Shown: positions 51,415-61,105 of the stretch, piece by piece | Numbering within the stretch: position 1 is the first letter of the stretch | Layout of the letters: the number at the start of each line of letters is the position of its first letter | The notes under the pieces: generated by a model | Seen by the model: the letters and a program-made list of their open reading frames with translations, nothing else | What the model was told of the DNA's origin: nothing | The model's database searches: none | Assembly: GCA_031272275.1 (NCBI GenBank) | Contig: JAISUC010000012.1 | Location: 107,780-171,779, forward strand | Reading direction: 5' to 3' | DNA length: 64,000 bases | Origin: Actinomycetes bacterium | Lineage (GTDB): Bacteria; Actinomycetota; Coriobacteriia; WRKU01; WQUG01 | Made by a program: the position numbers and the translations under genes

Positions 51415-54400
51415 ATGTACCACAAAGAAAGCGGGACAGCACGGGGTCGCACATCAACACTACTGCGCCAAGTATCAATTCTCTTGATTGCGTTCGCCTT
51501 GATTTTTCAGCTTCTCTTGGCGACCCCTGCGTCCTTTTCGGTCGCACAGGCGGCAACACCCAAAACCCGTGACGTCGTTTTGAACGGCTCGCGTTTCGCC
51601 ACCGGCAGGTACCACAGCCTGTTCATCGACGGCGAAGGCGCCCTGTGGTCCTGGGGCGGAAACGAAGGCGGGCAGCTGGGCGACGGCACGAAAACCGACA
51701 GCGATCGGCTGATACACATCGGTAGCGACACCGACTGGGTCTCGGTCGCAGGCGGCGACGACCACTCGCTCGCCCTCAAATCAGACGGCAGCCTGTGGTC
51801 CTGGGGTCTGAACAACCAAGGCCAGTTGGGCCAGGGCGACACGACCGCGCGCTTGACACCCACGCGCGTGGGAACCGACACCGACTGGGTGGCGATTGAC
51901 GCCAGCGGCAACCACAGCACCGCGCTGAAATCCGACGGCAGCGCCTGGGGCGCCGGCGCCAACCAGTACAGCGCCATCGGCAACAACACCACCAGCACCA
52001 ACTGCACGACATTCACTCGCGCAAACGGCACGGGCGACTATACGGTCCTGTCCGCCGGCGGCTATCACACCGTTGCGGTCAAACGCGACGGGACGCTTTG
52101 GGCCTGGGGTCAGAACATGACCGGTCAATACGGCAACGGCTCGACGGATGCCACCAAAGCCCCTCAGCAGGTGGGAACCGCCACAGACTGGGCGGATGCC
52201 CAGGCGGGCTTTGACCACAGCCTGTACCTGAAAACGGACGGCACGGTCTGGATTGCAGGCGGCAACGGCTGGGGTCAGCAGGGAACCGGCGAATCCGAAT
52301 CCATGACGGTCGCCTATCCGGACCTGAAACAGATGCTGCCGGGCCAGCGTGCGCTGCGCATCGCCACGGGGGAGTATACCTCTGCCGTCATCACCGACCA
52401 GGGCGAGCTTTGGACGTGGGGCTATAACAACAACGGCCAGGCCGGTCAGGACAGCTACCGGTCCGCCGTGACGCCGGCGCGCGTCGGCACCGACGACGAC
52501 TGGGTCTCGGTTCGCATCGGAACCCAGCACATGATTGCAGAAAAGGCCGACGGCAGTCTGTGGACCTGGGGCACCAACGAAAACGGACAATTGGGGCGCG
52601 CAATGGGTTTCGCCCAGCCGGATATCACGGCAATCGATCTGGGCACGGCCACGGTCGCAACGGTTCAGGCGGGGTATCTGTCTTCCGCGATCCTGACAAC
52701 CGACGGGCGCCTGTTCACCTGTGGCTACGACAGCATGGGTACGGTCGCGAACGGACTGACCAACCTGGGGACGGGAACTCCCTATCAGGTGGGCGGTAAT
52801 GACTGGGCACAGGTGTCGGCCGGGCAATATCACATGCTGGCACTGAAAAAGGACGGGACACTCTGGGCGTGGGGTGGCAACACGGCAGGACAGCTGGGTG
52901 ACAGTGCCGCGCCGTATTATTGCTCGCATCCCTATCAGGTAGGCACCGACACCGACTGGAAACAGGTGTCGGCCTCCGGCACGCAAAGTTTGGCGATCAA
53001 AACAGACGGGACCTTGTGGGCGTGGGGTGCAAACAGTTACGGGCAATCCGGAAACGGCGGGACGCCCTCCCAAATAAACGCCCCGACGCAGGTGGGAACC
53101 GACACCGACTGGGCATTTGTGACAGGCGGGACTAACTATAACATCGCGATAAAAACAAACGGTCAGCTGTACGCGGCAGGTTACAACTCGAAGGGTCAGC
53201 TGGGCGATAACAGCACCACTACGCGCAAGAACTGGACGCAAATCGGCACCGATTCGGACTGGAAAACGGCCAGCTGTGGGGACGCGCAGACGCTTGCGAT
53301 CAAAACAGACGGGACACTGTGGGCGTGGGGGAATAACGCCGACGGTGCTCTGGGTATCGGATCGTCTCCCACCAGCGAGAAAGTCCCCACGCAGGTCGGG
53401 ACGAACAGCGACTGGGCTCAGGTTGCGACCGGGTATTACCACACCTTGCTGCTGAATACGGCGGGCCGGCTGTACACCATGGGGTACAACAACCGCGGCC
53501 AGCTGGGCGACGGGAATACGGCCGCGCTGTCCGTTCCCACGGCGGTGGCGGGCGACAAAACCTGGACCGCCGTTGCGGGAGGCGGCGCACACACGCTGGG
53601 CGTCAGCGCCGGGACCGCCTATGGCTGGGGATACCGCAAATGCGGCCAGCTGGGCGACGGGTATCCGGTGACGTCTGCAAACCCGCTGTTGATACTGCCG
53701 ATAAAGATTGATTTTCAGGATGGCAAAGGCCACAGCCTGCACACCAAGAGCATTTGGCCGGGCAAGCGTCTGGGGTCACTCCCTGCGACGCCGACGCTGG
53801 ATGGATATGAATTCCTCAGCTGGTCCATGAACCCCTCGACACCCGAAACGGTTCCCGCCGATCTGGTTCCGACCGCGCCGCTGAAGGTATTTGCCCTGTG
53901 GACAACCAGTGACCCCACGACACCACCCGCAGGTGGGACAGGTGACGATGGGGACAAGACGCCGGGTACGCATGACGACGGCGCCGGTGGCGACACGGGC
54001 AGCGGCAACACCGACAGCGGCACGCAGACTCCGGGAACCGGTTCGGGTAATGGTTGTGATTGCGACAAGGACAAGGGAGACGGCGGAGCCACGCCCACCC
54101 CGACGACACCCACGCCCAAGAAACCGGCAGCGGCGACGGTCAAGGTTTCGAAGCTGCGCACGCCGCTCAAGACCATCTATCTGCAAAAGGGCAAGTCGTT
54201 GAAAATACCGGTTGTGGTCGATTATGCCGCCGGGTCAGCTGCGGGCGTCAAGGCGAAACTGACCTGGAAAAGCTCGAAGAAATCGGTCGTCAAGGTCGGA
54301 AGCACCGGAAAAATCAAGGCGACCAAGCACCCGAAGAAATCGACCAAAAAGCGCACCGCGACCATCACGGTGACGGCCACCGGCGGCAAGAAACTGAAGA

Positions 54401-54669
54401 TCAAGGTTATCGTCACGCCCAAGGCCAAGAAGCTCAAGAAAGTCACGGCGAAACTGCCCAAGACCCTGAAGCGTGGCGCCAGCAAGCAAATCAAGCTGAA
54501 GCTGACGAGCAAAAAGGCGACGACGTTGAAGGTAACCTTCAAGAGCTCAAAGAAAAGTGTCCTGACCGTCGACAAAGCCGGAAAAATCACCGCACACAAG
54601 CGCGGAAAGGCCAAGATCACGATCAAAGTCGGACGCAAGACCTATAAGAAAATGCTCCGCGTCAAGTAG
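51415..54669 (+). CDS. Large secreted RCC1-repeat protein with Ig-like C-terminus
   Basis: The 1084-residue protein has a signal peptide (SILLIAFALIFQLLLATPAS) ending near residue 42. Fourteen RCC1-type repeats follow, with cores such as LWSWGGNEGGQLGDG and LWAWGANSYGQSGNG, between about 75 and 755. Fourteen fits two seven-bladed propellers. Next comes an InlB/Flg_new-type beta repeat (KIDFQDGKGHSLHTKSIW to YEFLSWSMN), a Thr/Gly/Asp-rich linker with CDCDKDKGDG, and two lysine-rich Ig-like (Big2-type) domains to the end. No LPxTG or C-terminal membrane anchor is seen. ATG 51415 follows GAGGAGG. Probably a cell-surface adhesion or binding protein; the ligand is unknown. Confidence 0.85.
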   Translation: MYHKESGTARGRTSTLLRQVSILLIAFALIFQLLLATPASFSVAQAATPKTRDVVLNGSRFATGRYHSLFIDGEGALWSWGGNEGGQLGDGTKTDSDRLIHIGSDTDWVSVAGGDDHSLALKSDGSLWSWGLNNQGQLGQGDTTARLTPTRVGTDTDWVAIDASGNHSTALKSDGSAWGAGANQYSAIGNNTTSTNCTTFTRANGTGDYTVLSAGGYHTVAVKRDGTLWAWGQNMTGQYGNGSTDATKAPQQVGTATDWADAQAGFDHSLYLKTDGTVWIAGGNGWGQQGTGESESMTVAYPDLKQMLPGQRALRIATGEYTSAVITDQGELWTWGYNNNGQAGQDSYRSAVTPARVGTDDDWVSVRIGTQHMIAEKADGSLWTWGTNENGQLGRAMGFAQPDITAIDLGTATVATVQAGYLSSAILTTDGRLFTCGYDSMGTVANGLTNLGTGTPYQVGGNDWAQVSAGQYHMLALKKDGTLWAWGGNTAGQLGDSAAPYYCSHPYQVGTDTDWKQVSASGTQSLAIKTDGTLWAWGANSYGQSGNGGTPSQINAPTQVGTDTDWAFVTGGTNYNIAIKTNGQLYAAGYNSKGQLGDNSTTTRKNWTQIGTDSDWKTASCGDAQTLAIKTDGTLWAWGNNADGALGIGSSPTSEKVPTQVGTNSDWAQVATGYYHTLLLNTAGRLYTMGYNNRGQLGDGNTAALSVPTAVAGDKTWTAVAGGGAHTLGVSAGTAYGWGYRKCGQLGDGYPVTSANPLLILPIKIDFQDGKGHSLHTKSIWPGKRLGSLPATPTLDGYEFLSWSMNPSTPETVPADLVPTAPLKVFALWTTSDPTTPPAGGTGDDGDKTPGTHDDGAGGDTGSGNTDSGTQTPGTGSGNGCDCDKDKGDGGATPTPTTPTPKKPAAATVKVSKLRTPLKTIYLQKGKSLKIPVVVDYAAGSAAGVKAKLTWKSSKKSVVKVGSTGKIKATKHPKKSTKKRTATITVTATGGKKLKIKVIVTPKAKKLKKVTAKLPKTLKRGASKQIKLKLTSKKATTLKVTFKSSKKSVLTVDKAGKITAHKRGKAKITIKVGRKTYKKMLRVK

Positions 54670-54770
54670 CGGCATGTGTTTGTCTCCGGGGGGGTGAGTA
54701 GACTCGTGCCCACTCACCTCCCACCCCACAGCCACCGTACGAGCCCGCCGCAGGCGGGCGTGGCACTCCA

Positions 54771-54796
54771 CCGGGGCGGGTGTCCACCCGCCCCGG
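54771..54796. repeat. Perfect 12-bp-stem hairpin after the RCC1 gene
   Basis: CCGGGGCGGGTG pairs with CACCCGCCCCGG around TC. There is no T run. Related to the hairpin at 9058-9080. Confidence 0.6.
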
Positions 54797-54852
54797 AGAA
54801 AACGTCTCCGGCAACTCTCGTCACGGCAACTTCCCGCCTTAATCCGGTCGGC

Positions 54853-54858
54853 TATAAT
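54853..54858 (+). promoter_or_regulatory. -10 element of hemB
   Basis: A consensus TATAAT 50 bp before the hemB start. The -35 (TTCCCG, 16 bp upstream) is weak. Confidence 0.5.
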
Positions 54859-54908
54859 AAGCAGGCAACCGCAGAAGAGGCAAAAACCCGAACAGAGAGG
54901 GGCACCGC

Positions 54909-55910
54909 ATGCAATTCCCCGCATATCGGCCGCGCCGCACGCGCATGAATCCGACCATCCGCAGCCTGGTTCGCGAAACGACGCTGTCCCCGTCCGACCT
55001 CATCTACCCGCTGTTCGTGAAACCCGGCAGCGGCGCGCGCGACGAGGTCCCGTCGATGCCGGGCGTCTACCAGCTGTCCCCGGACGGCCTGCCGGCAGAA
55101 ATCGACCGCCTGAAAAAACTCGGCATCCACGCAGTCATCCTGTTCGGTCTGCCCACCTCCAAGGACGAACGGGGGAGCGAGGCCTACGACGACCACGGCA
55201 TCGTTCAAGAGGCGATTCGCGCCATCAAGTCCCACGCTCCGGATTATTATGTGATTACCGACGTCTGTCTGTGTGAATACACCAGCCACGGTCACTGCGG
55301 TCTGATTGATGCGGATGGCTACGTGCTGAACGACCCCACGCTGGAACTGTTGGCCGCCGAGGCCGTCAGCCACGCACGCGCCGGTGCCGACATGGTAGCC
55401 CCGTCCGATATGATGGACGGGCGCGTCGCCGCCATTCGCACGGCGCTGGACGCGGCAGGTTTTGAAAACACCCCGATCATGGCGTATTCCGCGAAATACT
55501 CCAGCGGCTATTACGGTCCCTTCCGCGATGCCGCCGACAGTGCACCCGCTTTCGGCGACCGCAGCCAATACCAGATGGATGCCGCCAACACCGACGAGGC
55601 GCTGCGCGAAACGGCGCTCGATATCGCGGAAGGCGCTGACATCGTCATGGTCAAACCCGCATTGGCGTTCATGGATGTCATCCGCCGGGTGAAAGACGAG
55701 TTCGGCTATCCCACCTGTGCGTATAATGTGAGCGGCGAATATGCGATGGTCAAAGCCGCCGCCGAACGCGGCTGGATTGACGAGCGTCGCGTGGTGCTGG
55801 AAACCCTGACCGGGTTCAAGCGCGCAGGCGCCGACATGATCATCACCTATCACGCACCCGATTGCGCGCGCTGGCTGAAGGAAGAGGCGCACCGGGCCGT
55901 CGGCAGGTGA
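54909..55910 (+). CDS. hemB: Porphobilinogen synthase (delta-aminolevulinic acid dehydratase)
   Basis: Condenses two 5-aminolevulinate molecules to porphobilinogen for tetrapyrrole synthesis. The 333-residue enzyme has the three-cysteine zinc site [13 protein letters not shown], the first lysine in [18 protein letters not shown] and the Schiff-base lysine in [10 protein letters not shown], plus YNVSGEYAM. The N-terminal arm [18 protein letters not shown] is typical. It precedes a heme-synthase-like radical SAM gene by 74 bp, which suggests a heme operon. Confidence 0.96.
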   Translation: MQFPAYRPRRTRMNPTIRSLVRETTLSPSDLIYPLFVKPGSGARDEVPSMPGVYQLSPDGLPAEIDRLKKLGIHAVILFGLPTSKDERGSEAYDDHGIVQEAIRAIKSHAPDYYVITDVCLCEYTSHGHCGLIDADGYVLNDPTLELLAAEAVSHARAGADMVAPSDMMDGRVAAIRTALDAAGFENTPIMAYSAKYSSGYYGPFRDAADSAPAFGDRSQYQMDAANTDEALRETALDIAEGADIVMVKPALAFMDVIRRVKDEFGYPTCAYNVSGEYAMVKAAAERGWIDERRVVLETLTGFKRAGADMIITYHAPDCARWLKEEAHRAVGR

Positions 55911-55984
55911 ATCGGCGGAACGTTGCCACCACAGGCGCACCGGCAGGAAATGGATTACACCACACAATCGAAAGGACGTAAGCC

Positions 55985-57412
55985 GTGGGATTTGACGACG
56001 ATGGTCGCCCCGATTTCGACGACATAGACGAACAGGAACTGGCACAGTCGATGGCGGGCGGCGAGCGCACCGGCATCGCCATCCCGCTGACTCACCCCGG
56101 CGGCCACCCGACCGACAACCCGGACGGCGATCATCCGCGCCATCAGGTGCCGTCCGACGGCAGGCAACGCCACGGTGGCGCGCGCAGCGTAGGCTTTCGC
56201 CCCGGCGGAGGTCCTGCGGCATCCGCCTATCAGGAACGCACCGGTATCAAAGCCCCGCGCATCATCGCCTGGGAGATCACACGCAGCTGTAACCTGAACT
56301 GTGCCCACTGTCGCGCGGCGTCGCGGTACGGCACCTATCCCGGAGAGCTCACGCTCCCCCAAATTCGCGCGGTGCTGGACAACATCGCGACCATCAGCAA
56401 TCCGATAATCATTCTGACCGGCGGCGAGCCCTTGCTGCGCGCCGACATCTGGGACATCATCGATTACGCGCACCACGTGGGTGTCATGCCGGTGGTCGGG
56501 ACCAACGCGACGCTGATTACGCCGGAACTGGCGGCAAAACTGGCGGAGCACAAAATCCCGCGCATTTCGGTCAGCATCGATTTTCCGACCGCCGCCGAAC
56601 ACGACGCGTTCCGTGGCGTTCCGGGCGCGTTCGACCAATCGGTCGCCGGCATCAAAAACGCAAAAGCCGCAGGCGTGGGCGTGCAGATAAACACGACCGT
56701 CACCGCGAAAAACGCCGACCGCTTGGAGGAAATCCACGATCTGGCGCTGGACCTGGACGTCGATGCCTTCCACATTTTCATGCTGGTGCCGACCGGGCGC
56801 GGCAGCGACCTGCTGGACATCGAGCTGCCGCCCGACGGCTACGAACGCGTGCTGACCTGGGCGTATCAGCGCCAAAAGACTAGCCCGCTGCATTTCAAGC
56901 CCACCGACAGCCCGCACTATTACCGGATCATCCGCCAGCTGGCCGCCGCCGAGGGCAAAAAGGTCACGCGCGAGGAATACGGTCTGGACGCGATGACGCG
57001 CGGGTGTCTGGGCGGCATCACGTTTTGCTTCATCAGCCACGTGGGTGATGTCCAGCCCTGTGGCTATTTCGACATGCAGCTGGGAAACGTCACCGAACGC
57101 GACTTCGCCGACATCTGGACGAACGCGCAGGTGTTCAACGACCTGCGCGACTATTCGCTGCTGAAAGGCAAATGCGGCGCCTGCGAATACAAGGCGGTCT
57201 GCGGTGGCTGCCGAGCGCGCGCGCTGGAACTGACCGGCGACTACCTGGCGGCCGAACCGTACTGTGCCTACGTGCCGGCGGGCTGGACGGGGGATTTTGA
57301 CGCGGCGGCCTCTCCGCTGATGACCGACGCCGGCGCACGGCGTGCCGACAGCGCCCAAGCGCTGGAATCGCGTGTCGCGCACGACGACGGGGACGACGGG
57401 GCGGGGGAGTAG
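55985..57412 (+). CDS. ahbD: Radical SAM/SPASM protein, AhbD-like heme b synthase
   Basis: AhbD oxidatively decarboxylates iron-coproporphyrin III to heme b in the siroheme-dependent pathway. The 475-residue protein has a disordered acidic N-terminus of about 85 residues, then the radical SAM core with CNLNCAHCRAA and LTGGEPLLR. The C-terminal SPASM region has CLGGITFCFISHVGDVQPCGYF and CGACEYKAVCGGCRARAL, represented by SHVGDVQPCGYF. That last block is the feature I associate with AhbD. The GTG start has AAAGGA upstream. It ends 8 bp before manC. Confidence 0.75.
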   Translation: MGFDDDGRPDFDDIDEQELAQSMAGGERTGIAIPLTHPGGHPTDNPDGDHPRHQVPSDGRQRHGGARSVGFRPGGGPAASAYQERTGIKAPRIIAWEITRSCNLNCAHCRAASRYGTYPGELTLPQIRAVLDNIATISNPIIILTGGEPLLRADIWDIIDYAHHVGVMPVVGTNATLITPELAAKLAEHKIPRISVSIDFPTAAEHDAFRGVPGAFDQSVAGIKNAKAAGVGVQINTTVTAKNADRLEEIHDLALDLDVDAFHIFMLVPTGRGSDLLDIELPPDGYERVLTWAYQRQKTSPLHFKPTDSPHYYRIIRQLAAAEGKKVTREEYGLDAMTRGCLGGITFCFISHVGDVQPCGYFDMQLGNVTERDFADIWTNAQVFNDLRDYSLLKGKCGACEYKAVCGGCRARALELTGDYLAAEPYCAYVPAGWTGDFDAAASPLMTDAGARRADSAQALESRVAHDDGDDGAGE

Positions 57413-57419
57413 AAACGCT

Positions 57420-58937
57420 ATGGCATTACATGCGGTGATACTGGCGGGGGGCTCCGGAACGCGGTTTTGGCCGCTGTCGCGTGAACTGGCACCGAAACAG
57501 TTACTGACCGTGTTCGGCGACCGTTCGCTGATGGCGGCGACCGTCGAGCGCGCGCGCCAAGTGACCGGGGACACCGGCGACATCCGTGTCGTGGTGGGCG
57601 GGGTGTTGTTTGACGAGCTGCGCAATCACCTGCTGGCTGCCGGGGACGGCGACATTGCCTACCTGGTCGAGCCCGCACCGCGTAACACGGCACCGGCGCT
57701 GGCGCTGGCGGCGGCCGACGTGTTGCGTGCGGATGCGGACGGTATCGTCATCATGCTGCCGTCCGATCACATCTGTCAGGACGGTGAGCGCTGGCAGCGC
57801 ACCATCGCCGCCGCGGTTGCAGGCGCATCAGACGGGTCGCTCGTGACCATCGGCTTGGTTCCCCGCAGCCCGGACACGGCATTCGGCTACATCCACGCCG
57901 CCCACGCCGCGAGCGATGGTTTTGCCGAGGAAGCAGCAGGGAGGGACTCGCACGCAGTCTCGCCGGCGCGCGCAATGACCGCGATCCCCGTCACATCGTT
58001 CACCGAAAAGCCTGATGCCGAAACCGCGGAGCGCTACGTCGCGGCAGGTGACTATTACTGGAACAGCGGCATGCTGGTTGCGCGTGCAGATGCGATTTTG
58101 CGCGAACTGGAACGTGCCGCCGAACGGCACCCGGATGTCCCTGCGGCTGCAGGAAACCTGGCCACGGTCGCCTGTGCGCGTGCCATTGCGGCAGGCGCCG
58201 CGGACACTGATGCGGCGTGGGACGCACTCCCCCCGGTCAGCTTTGACCACGCGGCGCTGGAACTGTCCGACCGCGTCAAAGTCGTGCCGGCCGACCTGGA
58301 CTGGTCCGATGTCGGCAGCCTGACCTCGCTGGAACGGCTGGCGGCGCCCGATGCGCGCGGCGTGCGCATCATCGGCCAGGGCGTGGATGTCGACAGTCGT
58401 GATACGCTGAACTACAGCTCGGAACGCCTGGTGGCAACCCTGGGGCTGGATGATGTGCTGGTGGTTGATACGGCGGATGCCACGCTGGTGGCGGCGCGCG
58501 ATCGCGCCCAGGACGTGCGGCTGGTGGTTGACGAGCTGCGTCGTCGCGGGGCGCCTGAGCTTACGCAGAACAAAACCAGTCTGCGCCCCTGGGGCAGCTG
58601 GACCATGCTGACGCGCGGGATCGGGTATCAGGTCAAAGAAATCGAGGTCGCGCCCGCGGCACGCCTGTCGCTGCAATCGCACACGCGGCGCAGCGAACAC
58701 TGGATTGTGATTGCGGGCACGGCGACGGTTACGCGCGACACCGAGCACTTTGACGTCGCGGCGGGTGAATCAACCTTCCTGCCGATCGGCTGCAAACACA
58801 GCCTGGAAAACCGCGGTGACATACCGCTGCGCATCGTCGAGGTCGCCATCGGCGACTACCTGGGTGAAGACGACATCACCCGCTACGACGACCCCTACGG
58901 ACGCAGCGTCGACACTGACACCCCCACCCCCTACTGA
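57420..58937 (+). CDS. manC: Mannose-1-phosphate guanylyltransferase with cupin domain
   Basis: Makes GDP-mannose from mannose 1-phosphate and GTP. The 505-residue protein begins with the nucleotidyltransferase motif ILAGGSGTRFWPLSRELAPK and has MLPSDHICQD, FTEKPDAETAERY and YYWNSGMLV. The C-terminal cupin (mannose-6-phosphate isomerase type 2 region) has LRPWGSW, LSLQSHTRRSEHWIVIAG and FLPIGCKHSLEN. ATG 57420 follows GGGGGAG. The last 7 bp overlap the end of the convergent permease gene. It may supply GDP-mannose to the glycan genes at 2735-9020, although it sits in a heme-gene neighbourhood. Confidence 0.93.
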   Translation: MALHAVILAGGSGTRFWPLSRELAPKQLLTVFGDRSLMAATVERARQVTGDTGDIRVVVGGVLFDELRNHLLAAGDGDIAYLVEPAPRNTAPALALAAADVLRADADGIVIMLPSDHICQDGERWQRTIAAAVAGASDGSLVTIGLVPRSPDTAFGYIHAAHAASDGFAEEAAGRDSHAVSPARAMTAIPVTSFTEKPDAETAERYVAAGDYYWNSGMLVARADAILRELERAAERHPDVPAAAGNLATVACARAIAAGAADTDAAWDALPPVSFDHAALELSDRVKVVPADLDWSDVGSLTSLERLAAPDARGVRIIGQGVDVDSRDTLNYSSERLVATLGLDDVLVVDTADATLVAARDRAQDVRLVVDELRRRGAPELTQNKTSLRPWGSWTMLTRGIGYQVKEIEVAPAARLSLQSHTRRSEHWIVIAGTATVTRDTEHFDVAAGESTFLPIGCKHSLENRGDIPLRIVEVAIGDYLGEDDITRYDDPYGRSVDTDTPTPY

Positions 58938-60184
58938 TAAATCGCCTTGATCGGGTCGGTGCGGGCAGCCCCGATCGCAGGCACGATGCCGAAAATCAGC
59001 CCGATGCCCGCCGAAGTCGCGCACGCAATCGCCGTCATCTTGACACTCAGGATCGCGCCGAACATGCCCTCGACATCCGGCACCATCGTGTTGATCGCAA
59101 ACGCCGCCGCTTTTGCCAACGCAAAGCCGAACAGCACCCCCAACACACCGCCGATAAACGTGATGAACACCGCCTCGAACAGAAACTGCAGCAAAATCAC
59201 GCGCGGCTTGGCGCCGATGGCGCGTTTGATGCCGATTTCGCGGCGCCGTTCGGTCACCGACACGTACATGATGTTCATGACGCCGATGCCGCCCACCAAC
59301 AACGCAATCACCGTAATCGACACGAACACCACAATCGCGATATTCAGCGACGACTCCATCTCGGCGCGCATCGACGCGATGCTGTCGTCGACCTCAAAGG
59401 TCCCGGCCAGTCCCGGGTGCGCCTGGGTCAGCACATCGGTCGCCTGATCGATCACGGTCTGGCGCTCGTACCCTGCAGCCGGGGTCAGCACCAGCGAATA
59501 GATCGGCTCGTCTGCAATCAGCTGCTGAAACGCCGCAAACGGCAGGGTCGCACAATGCTGCGTCCAGTCGGCATCGGCGGCCGACAATTCGGTCGGGTCG
59601 GCCTTGATGCCGATGATGCGAAACATCGCCCCCCCAATCGAAATCCCCGTATCCAGCAGGTCGCGCATCTGAATGCCATCGACCGCCAACGACTGCGCGG
59701 TCATATAGTCCAGCACCACCACGTGCGATTCCCCGTCCGCATCCGTAATCGCGCGCCCCAGCGACAGCTCATCCGCCGCAGCACCGGCCGCGCGTCCGGT
59801 CACCGATATGCTGCCGTCAGTTCCCAGATACGTCGTCGCCGCATCGATCACCTCGCCGTCGCCTATGCCCATAAAATAACCATAGTTCGGGATGATGCTC
59901 GCGACACTCTCCAGCCGCAGCAGCCGTTTCATATCACTTTTCTTGAAACTGAAATCCAGCCCCATGTCCTCGATTTTGTCAGGCAGATACACCATGGTGA
60001 TGCCCGATACTCCGGTGCTGTCCAGCAAGTCCATGCTGTTTTTCTTAACGCCCTCACCCAGCGCCGTAATCGTAATCACCGACGCAATCCCGATGATAAT
60101 CCCGACCATCGTCAGCACGACGCGCAGCTTGTGCGTGCGCAAACCCAGCAGCGTCGACAACATGATATTGCGAATCATGCACAC
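58931..60184 (-). CDS. MacB-like ABC transporter permease
   Basis: Membrane subunit of a tripartite-type exporter. The 417-residue protein has one N-terminal helix (VVLTMVGIIIGIASVITITALGEG), an extracytoplasmic domain of about 220 residues, and three C-terminal helices with the FtsX-family stretch GGIGVMNIMYVSVTERRREIGIKRAIGA, here shown by NIMYVSVTERRREIG. The start overlaps the ATPase stop; an internal ATG six bases on is an alternative. Last gene of the operon transcribed from about 62323 to 58931. Confidence 0.88.
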   Translation of the reverse strand: MCMIRNIMLSTLLGLRTHKLRVVLTMVGIIIGIASVITITALGEGVKKNSMDLLDSTGVSGITMVYLPDKIEDMGLDFSFKKSDMKRLLRLESVASIIPNYGYFMGIGDGEVIDAATTYLGTDGSISVTGRAAGAAADELSLGRAITDADGESHVVVLDYMTAQSLAVDGIQMRDLLDTGISIGGAMFRIIGIKADPTELSAADADWTQHCATLPFAAFQQLIADEPIYSLVLTPAAGYERQTVIDQATDVLTQAHPGLAGTFEVDDSIASMRAEMESSLNIAIVVFVSITVIALLVGGIGVMNIMYVSVTERRREIGIKRAIGAKPRVILLQFLFEAVFITFIGGVLGVLFGFALAKAAAFAINTMVPDVEGMFGAILSVKMTAIACATSAGIGLIFGIVPAIGAARTDPIKAIYQ

Positions 60185-61101
60185 ACCTCCGTTTCATGCG
60201 ATGACAACACGGCGGGGGAGTACGTCCCGGCGTCCACGCACGTCCCAACACCCACCGCACCGGTAACCGGGGTGTCTGTGGCGGTCGCAGCGCTCATCAC
60301 GGATGCGCTGCCCCCGGGCGCGTCTCCGGTGATCACCCCGTCTTTCATGCGCACCACACGGGTGGCGTAACGGGTCATGTCCTCGTCGTGGGTCACCATC
60401 ACGACGGTCTTTCCCTGCCGGTTCAGTCTGCGCAGTATCTCCATGATGGCTTCTCCGGTCTCGGTGTCCAACGCCCCGGTGGGCTCGTCGGCCATGATCA
60501 ACAGCGGATCGTTTACCAGCGACCGCGCAATCGCCACGCGCTGTTGCTGTCCGCCCGACAGTTCGGTCACGCGCCGGCGCGCCTTTTCACCCAAACCCAC
60601 CAGATCCAGGTATTTCTGTGCGCACCGGCGCTGTTCGGCCGAACTGACGCGCCCGGAAAACACCATCGGCAGCGACACGTTTTGGCTGACGTTCAGGCTG
60701 TCGATCAAAAAGAACTGCTGGAACACGAAACCGACCTTGCTGTTGCGCACCTCACAGCGCTCGGTCTCTTTCATCTGTTCGACCGCCGTGCCGTCAAAGC
60801 TGAACTGTCCGGCGCTTGCGCGGTCCAACATGCCGATGATATTCAACAGCGTCGTTTTGCCGCTGCCCGACTTGCCCATAATCATCACGAACTCGCCGCG
60901 GCGGATGGTCAAATCCAGCCCTTTCAGGACCTGCAGTTTCTCGGTACCTGCGGGGAACTCTTTGGTCAATCCGTGGAATTCCACCAGCGGCACCGGCTGC
61001 GTCGTCCCGGCTGCGTCGCCAACCGCCCCGGCCACGCCGACCTCACCGACCGCGACAGGCGGCCGCCCGGAATCGGCGCGCATGTGCTCTGCTCTCGTCA
61101 T
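60175..61101 (-). CDS. MacB-like ABC transporter ATP-binding protein
   Basis: ATPase of the exporter. The 308-residue protein has an N-terminal extension of about 35 residues, then the LolD/MacB-type domain: EFHGLTKEFPAGTEKLQVLK, Walker A GKSGSGKTT, LSGGQQQRVAIARSL and Walker B LLIMADEPTGALD. After the usual end (VRMKDG) there is a further 45-residue tail with DAGTYSPAV coded by the dispersed box at 60214. It starts 4 bp after the HlyD-like gene and overlaps the permease gene. Confidence 0.92.
   Translation of the reverse strand: MTRAEHMRADSGRPPVAVGEVGVAGAVGDAAGTTQPVPLVEFHGLTKEFPAGTEKLQVLKGLDLTIRRGEFVMIMGKSGSGKTTLLNIIGMLDRASAGQFSFDGTAVEQMKETERCEVRNSKVGFVFQQFFLIDSLNVSQNVSLPMVFSGRVSSAEQRRCAQKYLDLVGLGEKARRRVTELSGGQQQRVAIARSLVNDPLLIMADEPTGALDTETGEAIMEILRRLNRQGKTVVMVTHDEDMTRYATRVVRMKDGVITGDAPGGSASVMSAATATDTPVTGAVGVGTCVDAGTYSPAVLSSHETEVCA
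60214..60229 (+). repeat. Dispersed near-palindromic box in the ABC ATPase tail
   Basis: GGGGGAGTACGTCCCG on the plus strand, lying antisense within the gene and translated as AGTYSP on the minus strand. Confidence 0.8.
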
Positions 61102-61105
61102 CGCG

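Noticed and set aside
54060..54647. Long plus-strand ORF of low complexity within the RCC1 gene's 3' end
   Set aside because: It is an out-of-frame reading of the lysine-rich coding sequence.
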